64,000 nucleotides of DNA, from positions 372,001 to 436,000 of the forward strand of contig OZ244249.1 of assembly GCA_965217135.1 (NCBI GenBank), given 5' to 3'. This document shows, piece after piece, positions 56,170 to 64,000 of this stretch. A program made the translations under genes and the position numbers. The DNA comes from HXMU1420-2 sp017643305. Its GTDB lineage: Bacteria > Pseudomonadota > Alphaproteobacteria > Rhodobacterales > Rhodobacteraceae. The notes below the pieces were generated by a model. It was not told the origin of the DNA. It did no database searches and worked only from the letters and a program-made list of their open reading frames with translations. The stretch's first letter is position 1. Each line of letters starts with the position of its first letter.

Positions 56170-57168
56170 TCATGGCCCAGGGGCTATCTCCAGCAGCATC
56201 GTGCGCAGGCCGTCCTCGTCCGCTACGTTCAACCGCACTGGTAGGGTGATGACTTTGTGCCGAAAACTGGCGGGCAGGCGAACGGCATCTTTTTCGGTCG
56301 TGACCAGTTGCGCGCCTAGCACTTGCGCGTCGTGTTCCAGACGTTGCAGCAGGGCGGCGGACAGGGCTTGGTGGTCGTCCAACGGCTCTGTCCGGACCAC
56401 ATCGGCCCCGAGCGCGCGCAGTGTAGTGAAAAATTTCTCGGGATTGCCGATGCCCGCAAAGGCCAGCGCGCGGGTATCGGACCAATCCATCCCGGTTTGC
56501 AATGCGTCCAGCTGGGCGGTGAAATGCGGGTGGTTGAGCGAAGCACCCCACGTGGTTTGAAACGCAGCCTGTGCGGCCTCGTCCCCGATGCACAGAACCG
56601 CATCGGCTCGCGCAAGCCCGGCGACGACCGGTTCGCGCAGTGGTCCGGCGGGGATGCAGCGGCCATTGCCAAAGCCCTGTTTGGCATCCACCACCACAAG
56701 CGTGAACGCCTTGGTGACCGATGGGTTCTGGTGCCCGTCATCCAGTACGATCGCGGTGGCCCCGGCCTTCTCTGCCGCGCGCACGCCTGCGGCCCGGTCG
56801 CGGGCGACCCAGACCTCGGCAAAGGCAGCCAGCAGCAGGGGTTCATCGCCGACCTCCGCCGCGGTGTGCCGGGTCGGATCCACGCGCACGGGCCCTTCTA
56901 GCGAACCGCCATAACCGCGCGACACGACATGCGGTGTGTGAAACTGCGATTGCAGGACCGAGAGCAGCCAGATTACCGTGGGTGTTTTCCCAGTGCCGCC
57001 AATATTGACGTTACCCACGCAGATCACCGGAACCTTTCCGGTATGTGCGGGCGGCTGTGCGACGCGACGGGCAGTGGCAGCGGCGTAGAGTAGGCCCAAA
57101 GGAGCCAGCAGGCGTGCCTGCCAGGCCGGGCGTTCGGGTGGGGTGGACCAGAATTCAGGCGGGCGCAT
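56170..57168 (-). CDS. lpxK: tetraacyldisaccharide 4'-kinase
   Basis: 332 residues. ICVGNVNIGGTGKTPTVIWLL contains Walker A (GGTGKTP), followed by VSRGYGGSLEGPVRV, VGDEPLLLA, VARDRAAGVRAAE and DDGHQNPSVTKAFTLVVVDA; this is the LpxK family. It phosphorylates lipid A precursor at 4' in the inner membrane. Its start overlaps the end of the kdtA-like gene by 14 bases. Confidence 0.95.
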   Translation of the reverse strand: MRPPEFWSTPPERPAWQARLLAPLGLLYAAATARRVAQPPAHTGKVPVICVGNVNIGGTGKTPTVIWLLSVLQSQFHTPHVVSRGYGGSLEGPVRVDPTRHTAAEVGDEPLLLAAFAEVWVARDRAAGVRAAEKAGATAIVLDDGHQNPSVTKAFTLVVVDAKQGFGNGRCIPAGPLREPVVAGLARADAVLCIGDEAAQAAFQTTWGASLNHPHFTAQLDALQTGMDWSDTRALAFAGIGNPEKFFTTLRALGADVVRTEPLDDHQALSAALLQRLEHDAQVLGAQLVTTEKDAVRLPASFRHKVITLPVRLNVADEDGLRTMLLEIAPGP

Positions 57169-58372
57169 GGTCTACGCTTTCCGCGTCGAGATGGCCCTGC
57201 ACCAGCCGGACCACGCGTTCGGTGAGCTCTGCGCCCTTGGTGGCCACGTCCCACCCGGCCAGCGCCATAGTGGCGGCGATGTCAGGAGCTATCAGGCGCG
57301 TGACCTGCATGCCCAGAGCATTTCCGTTGGGCACCAGTTGCCCTGCGCCTGCTTTGGTTAGCATTTGATACGCTTCGGCCCACGCGCCGATGTTAGGGCC
57401 GTGCAAAACGGCGGACCCCAGTGCGGCCGCATCCAGCGGATCACGCCCGCCTTGCCCGGAGATTAGCGAATGGCCCAGGAAGGTTTGCGGCGAGATCCTG
57501 TACCATAGCCCCAGGTCTTCGGGATCGTCGGCCACCAGCACCTGTGTCTGGTCATCAATAGGGTCGCCCAGATGCCAGACCGCATGGCGCAGGGTCATGC
57601 CCTCGAGCAGGGCAGTCACGTCGTCCAGGTAGTGGCGGCCTTCCAGCACTATGACCAGCAGCAGGCGATGCGCGTGGCGTAAGGCATTGCGGTGGGCGGT
57701 GACGACATAGCCAAATTCGTCCGGGTGCGCGAAGGCGGCCAGCCAGACTGGCCGACCGGCCAGTTCCTGGGACACGTCCACAACCTCCTCGTCCGGGCAG
57801 TCGGGGGGGCATGGAGTTTCGCGCAGAGGACCGGAAATTTCGATACGTTCGCCGGGTAGCCCGGCGCGGCGCAGCAGGCTGGCCTGATCAGGGGTGCTGG
57901 TCAGTGCACGGTCGAACCGCAAGAGTGCCTCTTGCTGCGGGTCGGAGAACCAGCGCCGTTTGCGGTTGCGGAAACCCTGAGCTTCAGCGTCCAATAATAA
58001 CAGATGTGTACCGGTGTCGGCGACGTTGCGTATCGCTGTGCCATTCAGGTTGCCCCCGGTCCATAGGCCGACATCGGGCCGTGAGGCGATGATCGCGTTG
58101 CGTCCCGAACTGTTGCCGTTGATGGGCAAAGGCAGGATTGCGGCAAATTCAGGGGTAGGGTCGTCCGACGGCAGAAACTGGGCTGGGTCATAGGTGGCGA
58201 TAACCTCCAGATCATCCCGATCGGCCATAAGGCGCTGAGCGATGGAGCGGAGCGCCAGCAGGCGAGGCTGCGACGTCGCATGCACCCAAAGCAGCTGCGC
58301 GTCAGGCTCCCTGCGAAATTCCGTCGGTGCGGTGCCTCGGGCCCGAACACCCAGCTGAAGCGACCGGCTCAC
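57155..58372 (-). CDS. divergent 3-deoxy-D-manno-octulosonic acid transferase (KdtA-like)
   Basis: 405 residues. The two Rossmann halves of KdtA/WaaA are seen: RPDVGLWTGGNLNGT, RNRKRRWFSDPQQEALLRFDRALTSTPDQASLLRRAGLP, ISGPLRE, WLAAFAHPDEFGYVVTAH and AALGSAVLHGPNIGAWAEAYQ. However, the usual N-terminal membrane anchor is absent and the HAVSVGE motif region reads HATSQPR, so the usual catalytic Glu is not where it is expected. It overlaps lpxK, so it belongs to the lipid A-Kdo pathway, but it may have altered activity; a second conventional KdtA elsewhere is likely. Confidence 0.8.
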   Translation of the reverse strand: MSRSLQLGVRARGTAPTEFRREPDAQLLWVHATSQPRLLALRSIAQRLMADRDDLEVIATYDPAQFLPSDDPTPEFAAILPLPINGNSSGRNAIIASRPDVGLWTGGNLNGTAIRNVADTGTHLLLLDAEAQGFRNRKRRWFSDPQQEALLRFDRALTSTPDQASLLRRAGLPGERIEISGPLRETPCPPDCPDEEVVDVSQELAGRPVWLAAFAHPDEFGYVVTAHRNALRHAHRLLLVIVLEGRHYLDDVTALLEGMTLRHAVWHLGDPIDDQTQVLVADDPEDLGLWYRISPQTFLGHSLISGQGGRDPLDAAALGSAVLHGPNIGAWAEAYQMLTKAGAGQLVPNGNALGMQVTRLIAPDIAATMALAGWDVATKGAELTERVVRLVQGHLDAESVDHAPA

Positions 58373-58477
58373 ATCAGGACCTGCGGGCGGGGGAGAGATC
58401 TGAGAAGCATGAGCGGCGGCATGGTGGCTGAAGGGTGATTGGCAATAAGCCTACGGCCTCTGCGGGACAGGTCAAGT

Positions 58478-59272
58478 TCAGGCAAGGGCGTTGATGACCT
58501 GACGGTGCAGGGCCGGATTGGTGCCGACAACGCCATCCAGTTTCGGCACCGGGTTGTTGAACCGCAGCGGTGCGCCGGTGCGGTCGGAACAGACCGCGCC
58601 TGCTTCGCGTTGCAGGATGTCTCCGGCGGCGATGTCCCATTCCCAAGCGCGCCGAAGGGTGATCATGCCGTCGAACTGCCCTTGTGCAACCAGTGCCATG
58701 CGATAGGCCAGTGATGGGCGATAAGCCAGGCGGAAACCCGGTGCTGCGGCCAGCCAGTGGTGTCCGTCCAGTGCGGGTCGGGCCGCCAGAAATTCGGCGT
58801 CGTCCAGCCGGTCGCGCTGCGCTGTGATGACCGGGTCACCGTTCAGATACGCGCCTTGGCCCTGTGCTGCGGAAAACATCAGGCCCAGCATGGGCAGGAA
58901 AACCACCCCTGCCACGGCAACGCCATCTTCGACAACGGCCAGCGAATGCGCCCAGGTGCGCGCGCCTTCCTTGAAGCTGCGCGTGCCATCGATCGGGTCC
59001 ACGACAAACACACGGGACCGGTCTAGTCGGTCGGTGTTGTCTTCAGTTTCTTCCGACAGCCAGCCATAGCTCGGGCGTGCAGCCTGCAGACGTTTGGCCA
59101 GCAGCGCGTCAACGGCGAGGTCCGCTTCGGTCACCGGCCCTGCGCCATCTGGTTTTTCCCAGCTCTGGTTTGGCCCGTCAAAGAACCGCCGGGCTTCGTT
59201 CCCGGCAGCAATTGCGGCGTCGATCAATAGTTGAAGATCTGGGTCAGGATCCGGCAAGCGTGAGCCCCTCAA
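58478..59272 (-). CDS. cysQ: 3'(2'),5'-bisphosphate nucleotidase / inositol-monophosphatase family
   Basis: 264 residues from TTG 59272, overlapping the end of pmbA by 29 bases; a second TTG at 59257 is an alternative start. Metal motifs: GPVTEADLAVD, WLSEETEDN (Glu pair), VVDPIDGTRSFKEG (Asp-Pro-x-Asp-Gly) and WEWDIAAGDILQREAG. CysQ recycles 3'-phosphoadenosine 5'-phosphate; other members hydrolyse inositol phosphate, so the substrate is not certain. Minus strand, coupled with pmbA. Confidence 0.88.
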   Translation of the reverse strand: MRGSRLPDPDPDLQLLIDAAIAAGNEARRFFDGPNQSWEKPDGAGPVTEADLAVDALLAKRLQAARPSYGWLSEETEDNTDRLDRSRVFVVDPIDGTRSFKEGARTWAHSLAVVEDGVAVAGVVFLPMLGLMFSAAQGQGAYLNGDPVITAQRDRLDDAEFLAARPALDGHHWLAAAPGFRLAYRPSLAYRMALVAQGQFDGMITLRRAWEWDIAAGDILQREAGAVCSDRTGAPLRFNNPVPKLDGVVGTNPALHRQVINALA

Positions 59273-60590
59273 TCAGAAGGGACGGTACCACGCGGCTGAG
59301 ATACGCGCGCGCGTCATTCGCGGGGACGATACGCAGCAACATGTCGCGGAGGTTACCCGCGATGGTGCATTCGTTCACCGGGTAGGCAATTTCGCCATTT
59401 TCCACCCAGAAGCCAGACGCGCCACGGGAATAATCGCCTGTGGTCGGGTTGATGGTGCTGCCAATCATGGAAGTCACCAACAGCCCGGTGCCCATATCAG
59501 CCAACAGATCCTGGCGCGACTGGCTTCCTTGGGTCAGGGCGATATTCCAGTTCACCGGCGACGGTGGCGAAGACACCCCGCGTGCGGCGTTCCCGGTGGA
59601 GGTCATGTCGAGTTTGCGTGCACTGGTCAGGTCCAGTGTCCAGCCGGTCAGCACGCCGTTTTCTACGATGTTGCGCTGGGTTGTGGGCAACCCTTCACCA
59701 TCGAAGGGGCGGGAGCTGAAGCAGCGGGGGCGATGCGGGTTTTCCATCACCGACATATGGGTTGGCAGAACCTGCTGACCCAGGCTGTCGCGCAGCCAGG
59801 ATGACCCGCGCGCCACCGACGCACCGTTGCATGCCGACAGCAGGTGGCCGATCAGGGAACTGGAGATCCGTTCGTCAAAGAGCACGGGGTAGGTGCCAGT
59901 TGCCGGTTTGCGTGCGCCTGCCCGTTCGGCGGCGCGTTCCCCCGCGCATTGCCCGACTTCGGCTGCCGGGCGTAGGTCGGAAAAGTAGACGCGGCTGTCA
60001 TAGTCGTAGTCGCGTTCCATTTCTGTCCCGGTGCCGCAAATGGCCGAGCAGCCCGCGCTGTTGCTGGTGCGCTGGTAGCCTCCGGAAAACCCGTTGGTGG
60101 ATGCCATGTAAACATCATTTGCACTGTGGGAGGCTGATGCCGATTCCACCTGCGACACGCCTGGAACATCCTGGGCGGCGGCTTCTGTCGCAAGCGCCAG
60201 ATCGGTCAGGGTATCGGGGCTGGGTGGCGCGGCGGGGTCGGCGAGGTCCAGACCGTCCGCATTCCGTATGGTGGACAGGGCGGACGGGTCTGCCAGCCCG
60301 GCAAACGGGTCTTCGGGTGCTTCGTTTGCCATGGCAACCGCGCGTTCGGCCAGCCCGGCCAGGGTGGCAGGCTGAATGTCGGAGGCGGATACGATTGCCT
60401 GGCGCTTGCCCTGTAGCACCCGCAGGCCCAGGTCCACGCCTTCGGAACGTTCGATTTGTTCCAGCTTGCCCCGGCGCACCTCGGTGGATACGGACACGCC
60501 GCGCAACGCGATGGCGTCTGCCGATTGTGCGCCCGCCTTGCGCGCAGCGTCCAGGAGAGCGTGTGTCAGAGCTTGAAGTGATTGCGACAT
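59244..60590 (-). CDS. pmbA: TldD/PmbA-family metalloprotease subunit
   Basis: 448 residues from the ATG at 60590 (GGAAGACCT upstream); 18 more codons are open above. GVSVSTEVRRGKLEQIERSEGVDLGLRVLQGKRQAIVSASDI is the family N-terminus; the C-terminal part has MSVMENPHRPRCFSSRPFDGEGLPTTQRNIVENGVLTGWTLDL and GLLVTSMIGSTINPTTGDYSRGASGFWVENGEI. PmbA pairs with TldD to degrade unfolded peptides; TldD is not in this window. cysQ begins before its stop. Confidence 0.93.
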   Translation of the reverse strand: MSQSLQALTHALLDAARKAGAQSADAIALRGVSVSTEVRRGKLEQIERSEGVDLGLRVLQGKRQAIVSASDIQPATLAGLAERAVAMANEAPEDPFAGLADPSALSTIRNADGLDLADPAAPPSPDTLTDLALATEAAAQDVPGVSQVESASASHSANDVYMASTNGFSGGYQRTSNSAGCSAICGTGTEMERDYDYDSRVYFSDLRPAAEVGQCAGERAAERAGARKPATGTYPVLFDERISSSLIGHLLSACNGASVARGSSWLRDSLGQQVLPTHMSVMENPHRPRCFSSRPFDGEGLPTTQRNIVENGVLTGWTLDLTSARKLDMTSTGNAARGVSSPPSPVNWNIALTQGSQSRQDLLADMGTGLLVTSMIGSTINPTTGDYSRGASGFWVENGEIAYPVNECTIAGNLRDMLLRIVPANDARAYLSRVVPSLLIEGLTLAGS

Positions 60591-60657
60591 AGGTCTTCCA
60601 ATAGTTGCCGGGTTCGAGGTAGCGAGCCGTCCGTCGGCCTGCAAGCCCCAGACATAA

Positions 60658-60682
60658 CGAAGGCCGCGCGATGCGGCCTTCG
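60658..60682. terminator. probable terminator between the DUF2125 gene and pmbA
   Basis: CGAAGGCCGC-gcgat-GCGGCCTTCG, a 10-bp stem about 22 bases beyond the DUF2125 stop. T-run poor on the minus strand, so strength is uncertain. Confidence 0.6.
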
Positions 60683-60703
60683 CTTTGGATATGATGCCAG
60701 TAT

Positions 60704-62224
60704 TTACTGGATACGCTGGCCGTTGGCGATGATATGACCCTGATCGTTGATCTCGATCTTGGAGGTCAGCGTGTCTTCGCCTTCACCCGGTACAGCGAGC
60801 ATGCCCATCATCATGCGTGCGCCCATGGCGTCCTGATCGGACACCAGACCCATGGAAATCAGGTTGTCGATCAGCCCGTTGGCGCCAACCAGCTTGAGGT
60901 CCACCGCACCTGTCGGTTTCGGCATGCCGTCAAAGGTTTGCAGGTCGGTATTGTCAAAGGTAAAATCACCAGACCCCGACAGTTCCGCCCCGATAGCAGA
61001 CAGCAGCAGACTGCGGACTGTTACTGCGTTCAGCTCACCCGGGTTGGCCACGTCCATGCCCATGTCTTCTGCAAATTCGGGTGACAGGAAGTCGATCAGA
61101 ACCTTGGCCTTGCCCACCAGATCCACTGTGATGGTTGCCGGGTCACGCGGCAGTGTGCCACCGGGATCGAAGATGCCCCAGATCATTTCGGACATTGTGA
61201 AATCGCCCAGCGTGAAGGAGAATTCAAAGTCCTGCTCAGCGTCGGTTTTTGCCACGGGCAGCAGCATGTGGAACCCGGTTTTCGCCATTTCAAGTGCGAT
61301 CGGGAATGGGATTTCAGCCCCCGCCACGTTGATGGCCGTCTGGCTTTGGTTCACGTCATAGATGATGCGGTTTGGATCCATCGCCACCCGCAGGTCACCG
61401 CCTTGCGATGCGCTGGCAAACTGGAAGCTTTCGCCATCGTCGGTACCGGCCAGATCAGTTTTACCGGATGAGTAGCTGAACGCACCGTCAAACTTGAACC
61501 CGGCATCCAGCATCGACCGCATGTTGTCGGGGTCCATATCCGAAGGAATGGTACTGGACCCTTCCAAACGGACGCCTGTCAGCATCCCGCTCATTACGGC
61601 ATTGTCAGTGCTTTCCGGGTCGTTGAAGCTGAAGGAATAGGTGATGTCATCCCCGCTCATCCGCTGGTCATATGTACGGATGTCCCCACCGGTCATGGTG
61701 CTGCTGCTGGATACATTAGACATCGACATTTCGACTTCTGCGTTGTCAGACATATCTTCACCGTCGGCCAAGACCGACGCCAGTTTCACCGCAACAGATG
61801 CGGCGGTGTAGGCATAGGTCAGCTTGGACGGATCGCCCGACGCGGTCATCGCGTAGCCAGTTTGCGAGATGTCCACCTGGACCGAAAAGCTTTCGCCTTC
61901 TTCAGTACCGGTGACCATCAACGGTATAGTGGCGGGCATGGTAATCTGCACCGTCCCGTCGCCGTTTTCCTTGAAGGTGATGGTGTCAGCCGACAGCGTT
62001 ACCCCGCCGTCCATGTCAGGGATCGACATGGACATCGACATATCGGACACAGTCAGCGTGTCGCCCGACATGGCTTCGGTTGCGCTGATTTCGTAGCCGA
62101 CGCTGCTCAGATACGCTCGCCAGTCGGACCAGACGTCTTGCGCAGTCAGATCCGCCCAGGCTGGACCTGCTGCCACGGCATAGGCGATAACGGTGCCGTA
62201 GCTGAGGGCAGATTTCAATTTCAT
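60704..62224 (-). CDS. DUF2125 exported protein
   Basis: 506 residues from the ATG at 62224 with GGAGAGGA upstream. Sec signal (MKLKSALSYGTVIAYAVAAGPAWA), then DLTAQDVWSDWRAYLSSVGYEISATE, a typical start for this roseobacter family, followed by long repeated beta-strand sequence (DMSMSMSIPDMDG, GEDMSDNAEVEMSMSNVSS) rich in Met, Ser, Asp and Thr. Predicted periplasmic beta-rich protein of unknown role. Monocistronic; divergent from the SDR gene. Confidence 0.88.
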   Translation of the reverse strand: MKLKSALSYGTVIAYAVAAGPAWADLTAQDVWSDWRAYLSSVGYEISATEAMSGDTLTVSDMSMSMSIPDMDGGVTLSADTITFKENGDGTVQITMPATIPLMVTGTEEGESFSVQVDISQTGYAMTASGDPSKLTYAYTAASVAVKLASVLADGEDMSDNAEVEMSMSNVSSSSTMTGGDIRTYDQRMSGDDITYSFSFNDPESTDNAVMSGMLTGVRLEGSSTIPSDMDPDNMRSMLDAGFKFDGAFSYSSGKTDLAGTDDGESFQFASASQGGDLRVAMDPNRIIYDVNQSQTAINVAGAEIPFPIALEMAKTGFHMLLPVAKTDAEQDFEFSFTLGDFTMSEMIWGIFDPGGTLPRDPATITVDLVGKAKVLIDFLSPEFAEDMGMDVANPGELNAVTVRSLLLSAIGAELSGSGDFTFDNTDLQTFDGMPKPTGAVDLKLVGANGLIDNLISMGLVSDQDAMGARMMMGMLAVPGEGEDTLTSKIEINDQGHIIANGQRIQ

Positions 62225-62356
62225 AACCAATCCTCTCCATTGACAGAATGTTGCATGCTCCCGCGCAGGGCGGCCAACGTCAAGTCACAAAGGCTGGACG
62301 CTGCTGCAGGCACTGTCTACCACAGATATACATTTCGAACGTTGAAGGAATAGGGC

Positions 62357-63100
62357 GTGCAGGGAAAATCAGTGCTGATCACCGGGGCAAGCCGGGGCAT
62401 AGGGGCAGAAACAGCCCGAGTTTTTGCGGAGGCAGGCGCGCGAGTGTGCCTAGCCGCGCGGTCTAAGGGGGAGATCACACAGATCGCGGAGCAGATCGGC
62501 GAAGCGGCCATCGCCGTGGCCTGTGACGTGAGCGTCTACGGCGATGTGGCAGCTGCGGTGGAAGCCACGGTTTCGACGTTTGGTGGGTTGGACGTTGTAA
62601 TAAACAACGCAGGTGTGATTGAACCAATTTCCCGGATGGAAACCGCCGATCCGGAGGGATGGTCGCATGCGGTGGATATCAACCTGAAAGGCGTTTTCTA
62701 CGGGATACGCGCGGCCTTGCCGGTGATGGTGGACAATGGCGGCGGTACCATTCTGACAGTCAGTTCTGGCGCGGCACACAACCCTATTGAGGGGTGGAGC
62801 CACTATTGTTCGTCCAAGGCGGGCGCGGCCATGCTGACCGCCTGCGCGGACAAGGAAATGCAGGACAAGGGTATCCGCGCGATGGGTCTGTCGCCGGGCA
62901 CGGTGGCGACGCAGATGCAGCGCGAGATCAGCGCAAGCGGCATCAACCCGGTCAGCCTGCTGAAGTGGGAAGATCACATTCCCGCTGACTGGCCCGCAAA
63001 GGCGCTGCTGTGGATGTGTGGGCCGGACGCGGATGACTTCATCGGCTCCGAAATTTCCCTGCGGGACGAAGGAATTCGCAAACGGGTGGGTTTGATTTGA
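62357..63100 (+). CDS. short-chain dehydrogenase/reductase
   Basis: 247 residues from GTG 62357 (AGGAATAGGGC upstream). Intact SDR motifs: LITGASRGIGAETARVFAEAG (cofactor loop), INNAGVIEP, SSGAAHN (Ser), YCSSK (Tyr and Lys) and LSPGTVATQMQR. Classic oxidoreductase, NAD(P)-dependent; substrate unknown. It overlaps the enoyl-CoA hydratase start (TTGA), so the pair likely acts on one acyl-CoA or hydroxyacid route. Confidence 0.94.
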   Translation: MQGKSVLITGASRGIGAETARVFAEAGARVCLAARSKGEITQIAEQIGEAAIAVACDVSVYGDVAAAVEATVSTFGGLDVVINNAGVIEPISRMETADPEGWSHAVDINLKGVFYGIRAALPVMVDNGGGTILTVSSGAAHNPIEGWSHYCSSKAGAAMLTACADKEMQDKGIRAMGLSPGTVATQMQREISASGINPVSLLKWEDHIPADWPAKALLWMCGPDADDFIGSEISLRDEGIRKRVGLI

Positions 63101-63732
63101 TTACGCTTGATAAGGCGGATGGGCTGTGGACCGTCACGATTGACAGGCAAGACAAGGCCAATTCGCTGACTTCGGCGATGTTGGAGGACCTGACTCGCAT
63201 TGCAGATGAAGCACAGGAGGCGCGCGCTTTGATCCTGACCGGGCGCGGCAAGGTGTTTAGCGCTGGGGCCGATCTGGACGAAGCGCGCGCCGGACTGGCG
63301 ACGTCTGATGTATGGGAACGGCTGTCGTCGGCCATTGCTGCGCTGCCTGGGCTGACCATTGCGGCGCTGAATGGGACGCTGGCGGGCGGGGCCAACGGCA
63401 TGGTGCTGGCCTGCGACCTAAGGATATGCGTGCCGGAGGCCAAGTTTTTCTATCCGGTGATGAAGCTGGGGTTTCTGCCGCAACCGTCCGATCCGGTCCG
63501 TATGGCGCGGCTGATTGGTCCGGCGCGGACCAAGATGATCCTGATGGCTGGGCAGAAGATCCCGGCGCAGGATGCGCTGGTTTACGGCCTGGTGGACCGG
63601 ATCGTGGCGGGGGAAGACCTGGAAGCAACGGCGCTGAGTATAGCCGAAGACGTATGCGCGGCCAGGCCGGAGATTGCAGCGGGTATTGCGCGCATGTGCG
63701 ATGAAGCGTCGGAAGCTGGTACCAAATCCTGA
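63097..63732 (+). CDS. enoyl-CoA hydratase/isomerase family protein
   Basis: 211 residues from TTG 63097. Crotonase fold: VTIDRQDKANSLTSAML, LTGRGKVFSAGADLDEA (oxyanion-hole loop) and LAGGANGMVLACDLRICVPEAKFFYPVMKLGFLPQPSD. The second oxyanion region AGGANG is present, but the usual catalytic Glu of hydratases is not obvious (PVMKLGFLP), so it may be an isomerase or another crotonase. Coupled to the SDR gene upstream. Confidence 0.9.
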   Translation: MITLDKADGLWTVTIDRQDKANSLTSAMLEDLTRIADEAQEARALILTGRGKVFSAGADLDEARAGLATSDVWERLSSAIAALPGLTIAALNGTLAGGANGMVLACDLRICVPEAKFFYPVMKLGFLPQPSDPVRMARLIGPARTKMILMAGQKIPAQDALVYGLVDRIVAGEDLEATALSIAEDVCAARPEIAAGIARMCDEASEAGTKS

Positions 63733-63815
63733 AGCCTGGCCCAAAGCCTGGAAGACACTATTACCCTGCCAGCTCCCAACGAGTCTCATCGTGCCAGAAA
63801 AGTGTTTAACTTTTG

Positions 63816-64000
63816 CTACGGACGAAGTGGCAGGCGTCCGTTTTCATCCAGCACCCAGCATTCGGTGCCTTCAAAAACGGCAACGGTCAGTGGGTGGTCA
63901 TAGCCCGCCCCGGTATCAAGGTTAATCCGGTTGCCATAATGCGTGGCCTGCATGACCGGCGTGTGGCCATGCACGATCAGCTTGCCATGATCGCGTGTGT
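63816..64000 (-). CDS. metallophosphoesterase (serine/threonine phosphatase-like), C-terminal part only
   Basis: 61 residues to the window edge: DHGKLIVHGHTPVMQATHYGNRINLDTGAGYDHPLTVAVFEGTECWVLDENGRLPLRP. The GHTP metal-ligand His and INLDTGAGYDHPL are typical of bacterial PrpA/calcineurin-like phosphatases. The gene begins beyond the right edge. Confidence 0.85.
   Translation of the reverse strand, partial: TRDHGKLIVHGHTPVMQATHYGNRINLDTGAGYDHPLTVAVFEGTECWVLDENGRLPLRP

Noticed and set aside
56117..56176. 18-codon ORF (MSCYDKARTLVDDLVRRD) overlapping the lpxK stop
   Set aside because: It could be coupled to lpxK, but it is too short, with no known family; not enough to call a gene.

Overview
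The window is chromosomal DNA of an alphaproteobacterium, most likely a marine member of the Roseobacter group (Rhodobacterales). The evidence is a GC-rich genome with a 16S-tRNA-Ile-tRNA-Ala-23S-5S-tRNA-fMet operon, a CcrM-type GANTC methylase, DUF2125 and DUF721 (DciA) proteins, an N-methylglutamate/GmaS-like cluster, an RTX protein with a C-terminal Hint domain, and AlkB. No phage, transposase, integrase or CRISPR array was seen. The species cannot be named from the sequence.

Layout. 1-3.2 kb: end of a methylamine / N-methylglutamate (mgsB-mgsC-DUF3303-gmaS) operon. 3.2-6.1 kb: a ferric-iron binding protein, then a decaying stretch (frameshifted ArsR and SRPBCC genes, an internally deleted DUF3604 remnant), then rpmJ and tRNA-Val. 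6.2-17.3 kb: housekeeping genes (N-formylglutamate amidohydrolase family, dinB, a Nudix hydrolase, pyrF, clpB), a membrane-anchored FMN glutamate-synthase-like protein coupled to an ATP-grasp protein, and msrP-msrQ. 17.3-25 kb: the rRNA operon, which carries an intact family-2-like glycosyltransferase gene in the spacer between tRNA-Ala and 23S, and the wreck of an RTX gene between 5S and tRNA-fMet. 25-35 kb: an SDR protein, an MFS carrier, trhO, an Hsp70-like protein, pncA-pncB (NAD salvage), a DUF427-cyclase fusion and small envelope proteins. 35-43.3 kb: rnhB, ccrM, a membrane nucleotide cyclase, alkB, mutY, dciA, a DsbA-like thioredoxin and a CoA-transferase. 43.3-47.3 kb: a two-gene unit encoding a kinase-fold/YkgJ cysteine-cluster fusion followed by a large RTX-Hint protein. 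47.4-56 kb: a seven-gene operon (DeoR regulator, a Ugp-like ABC importer, a metallophosphoesterase and a Na/Pi carrier with a PhoU domain) with a divergent HAD phosphatase. 56-64 kb: lpxK-kdtA (lipid A/Kdo), cysQ-pmbA, a DUF2125 protein, an SDR protein, an enoyl-CoA hydratase and the end of a metallophosphoesterase.

The units most worth attention are: (1) the protein-coding gene inside the rRNA operon; (2) the kinase/cysteine-cluster plus RTX-Hint pair; (3) the organophosphate-type operon, which by inference couples import and hydrolysis of a phosphate ester to phosphate handling by the Na/Pi carrier; and (4) three GANTC sites packed into 39 bp just upstream of the GANTC methylase gene. Several calls rest on remembered family features and were not checked by database search.
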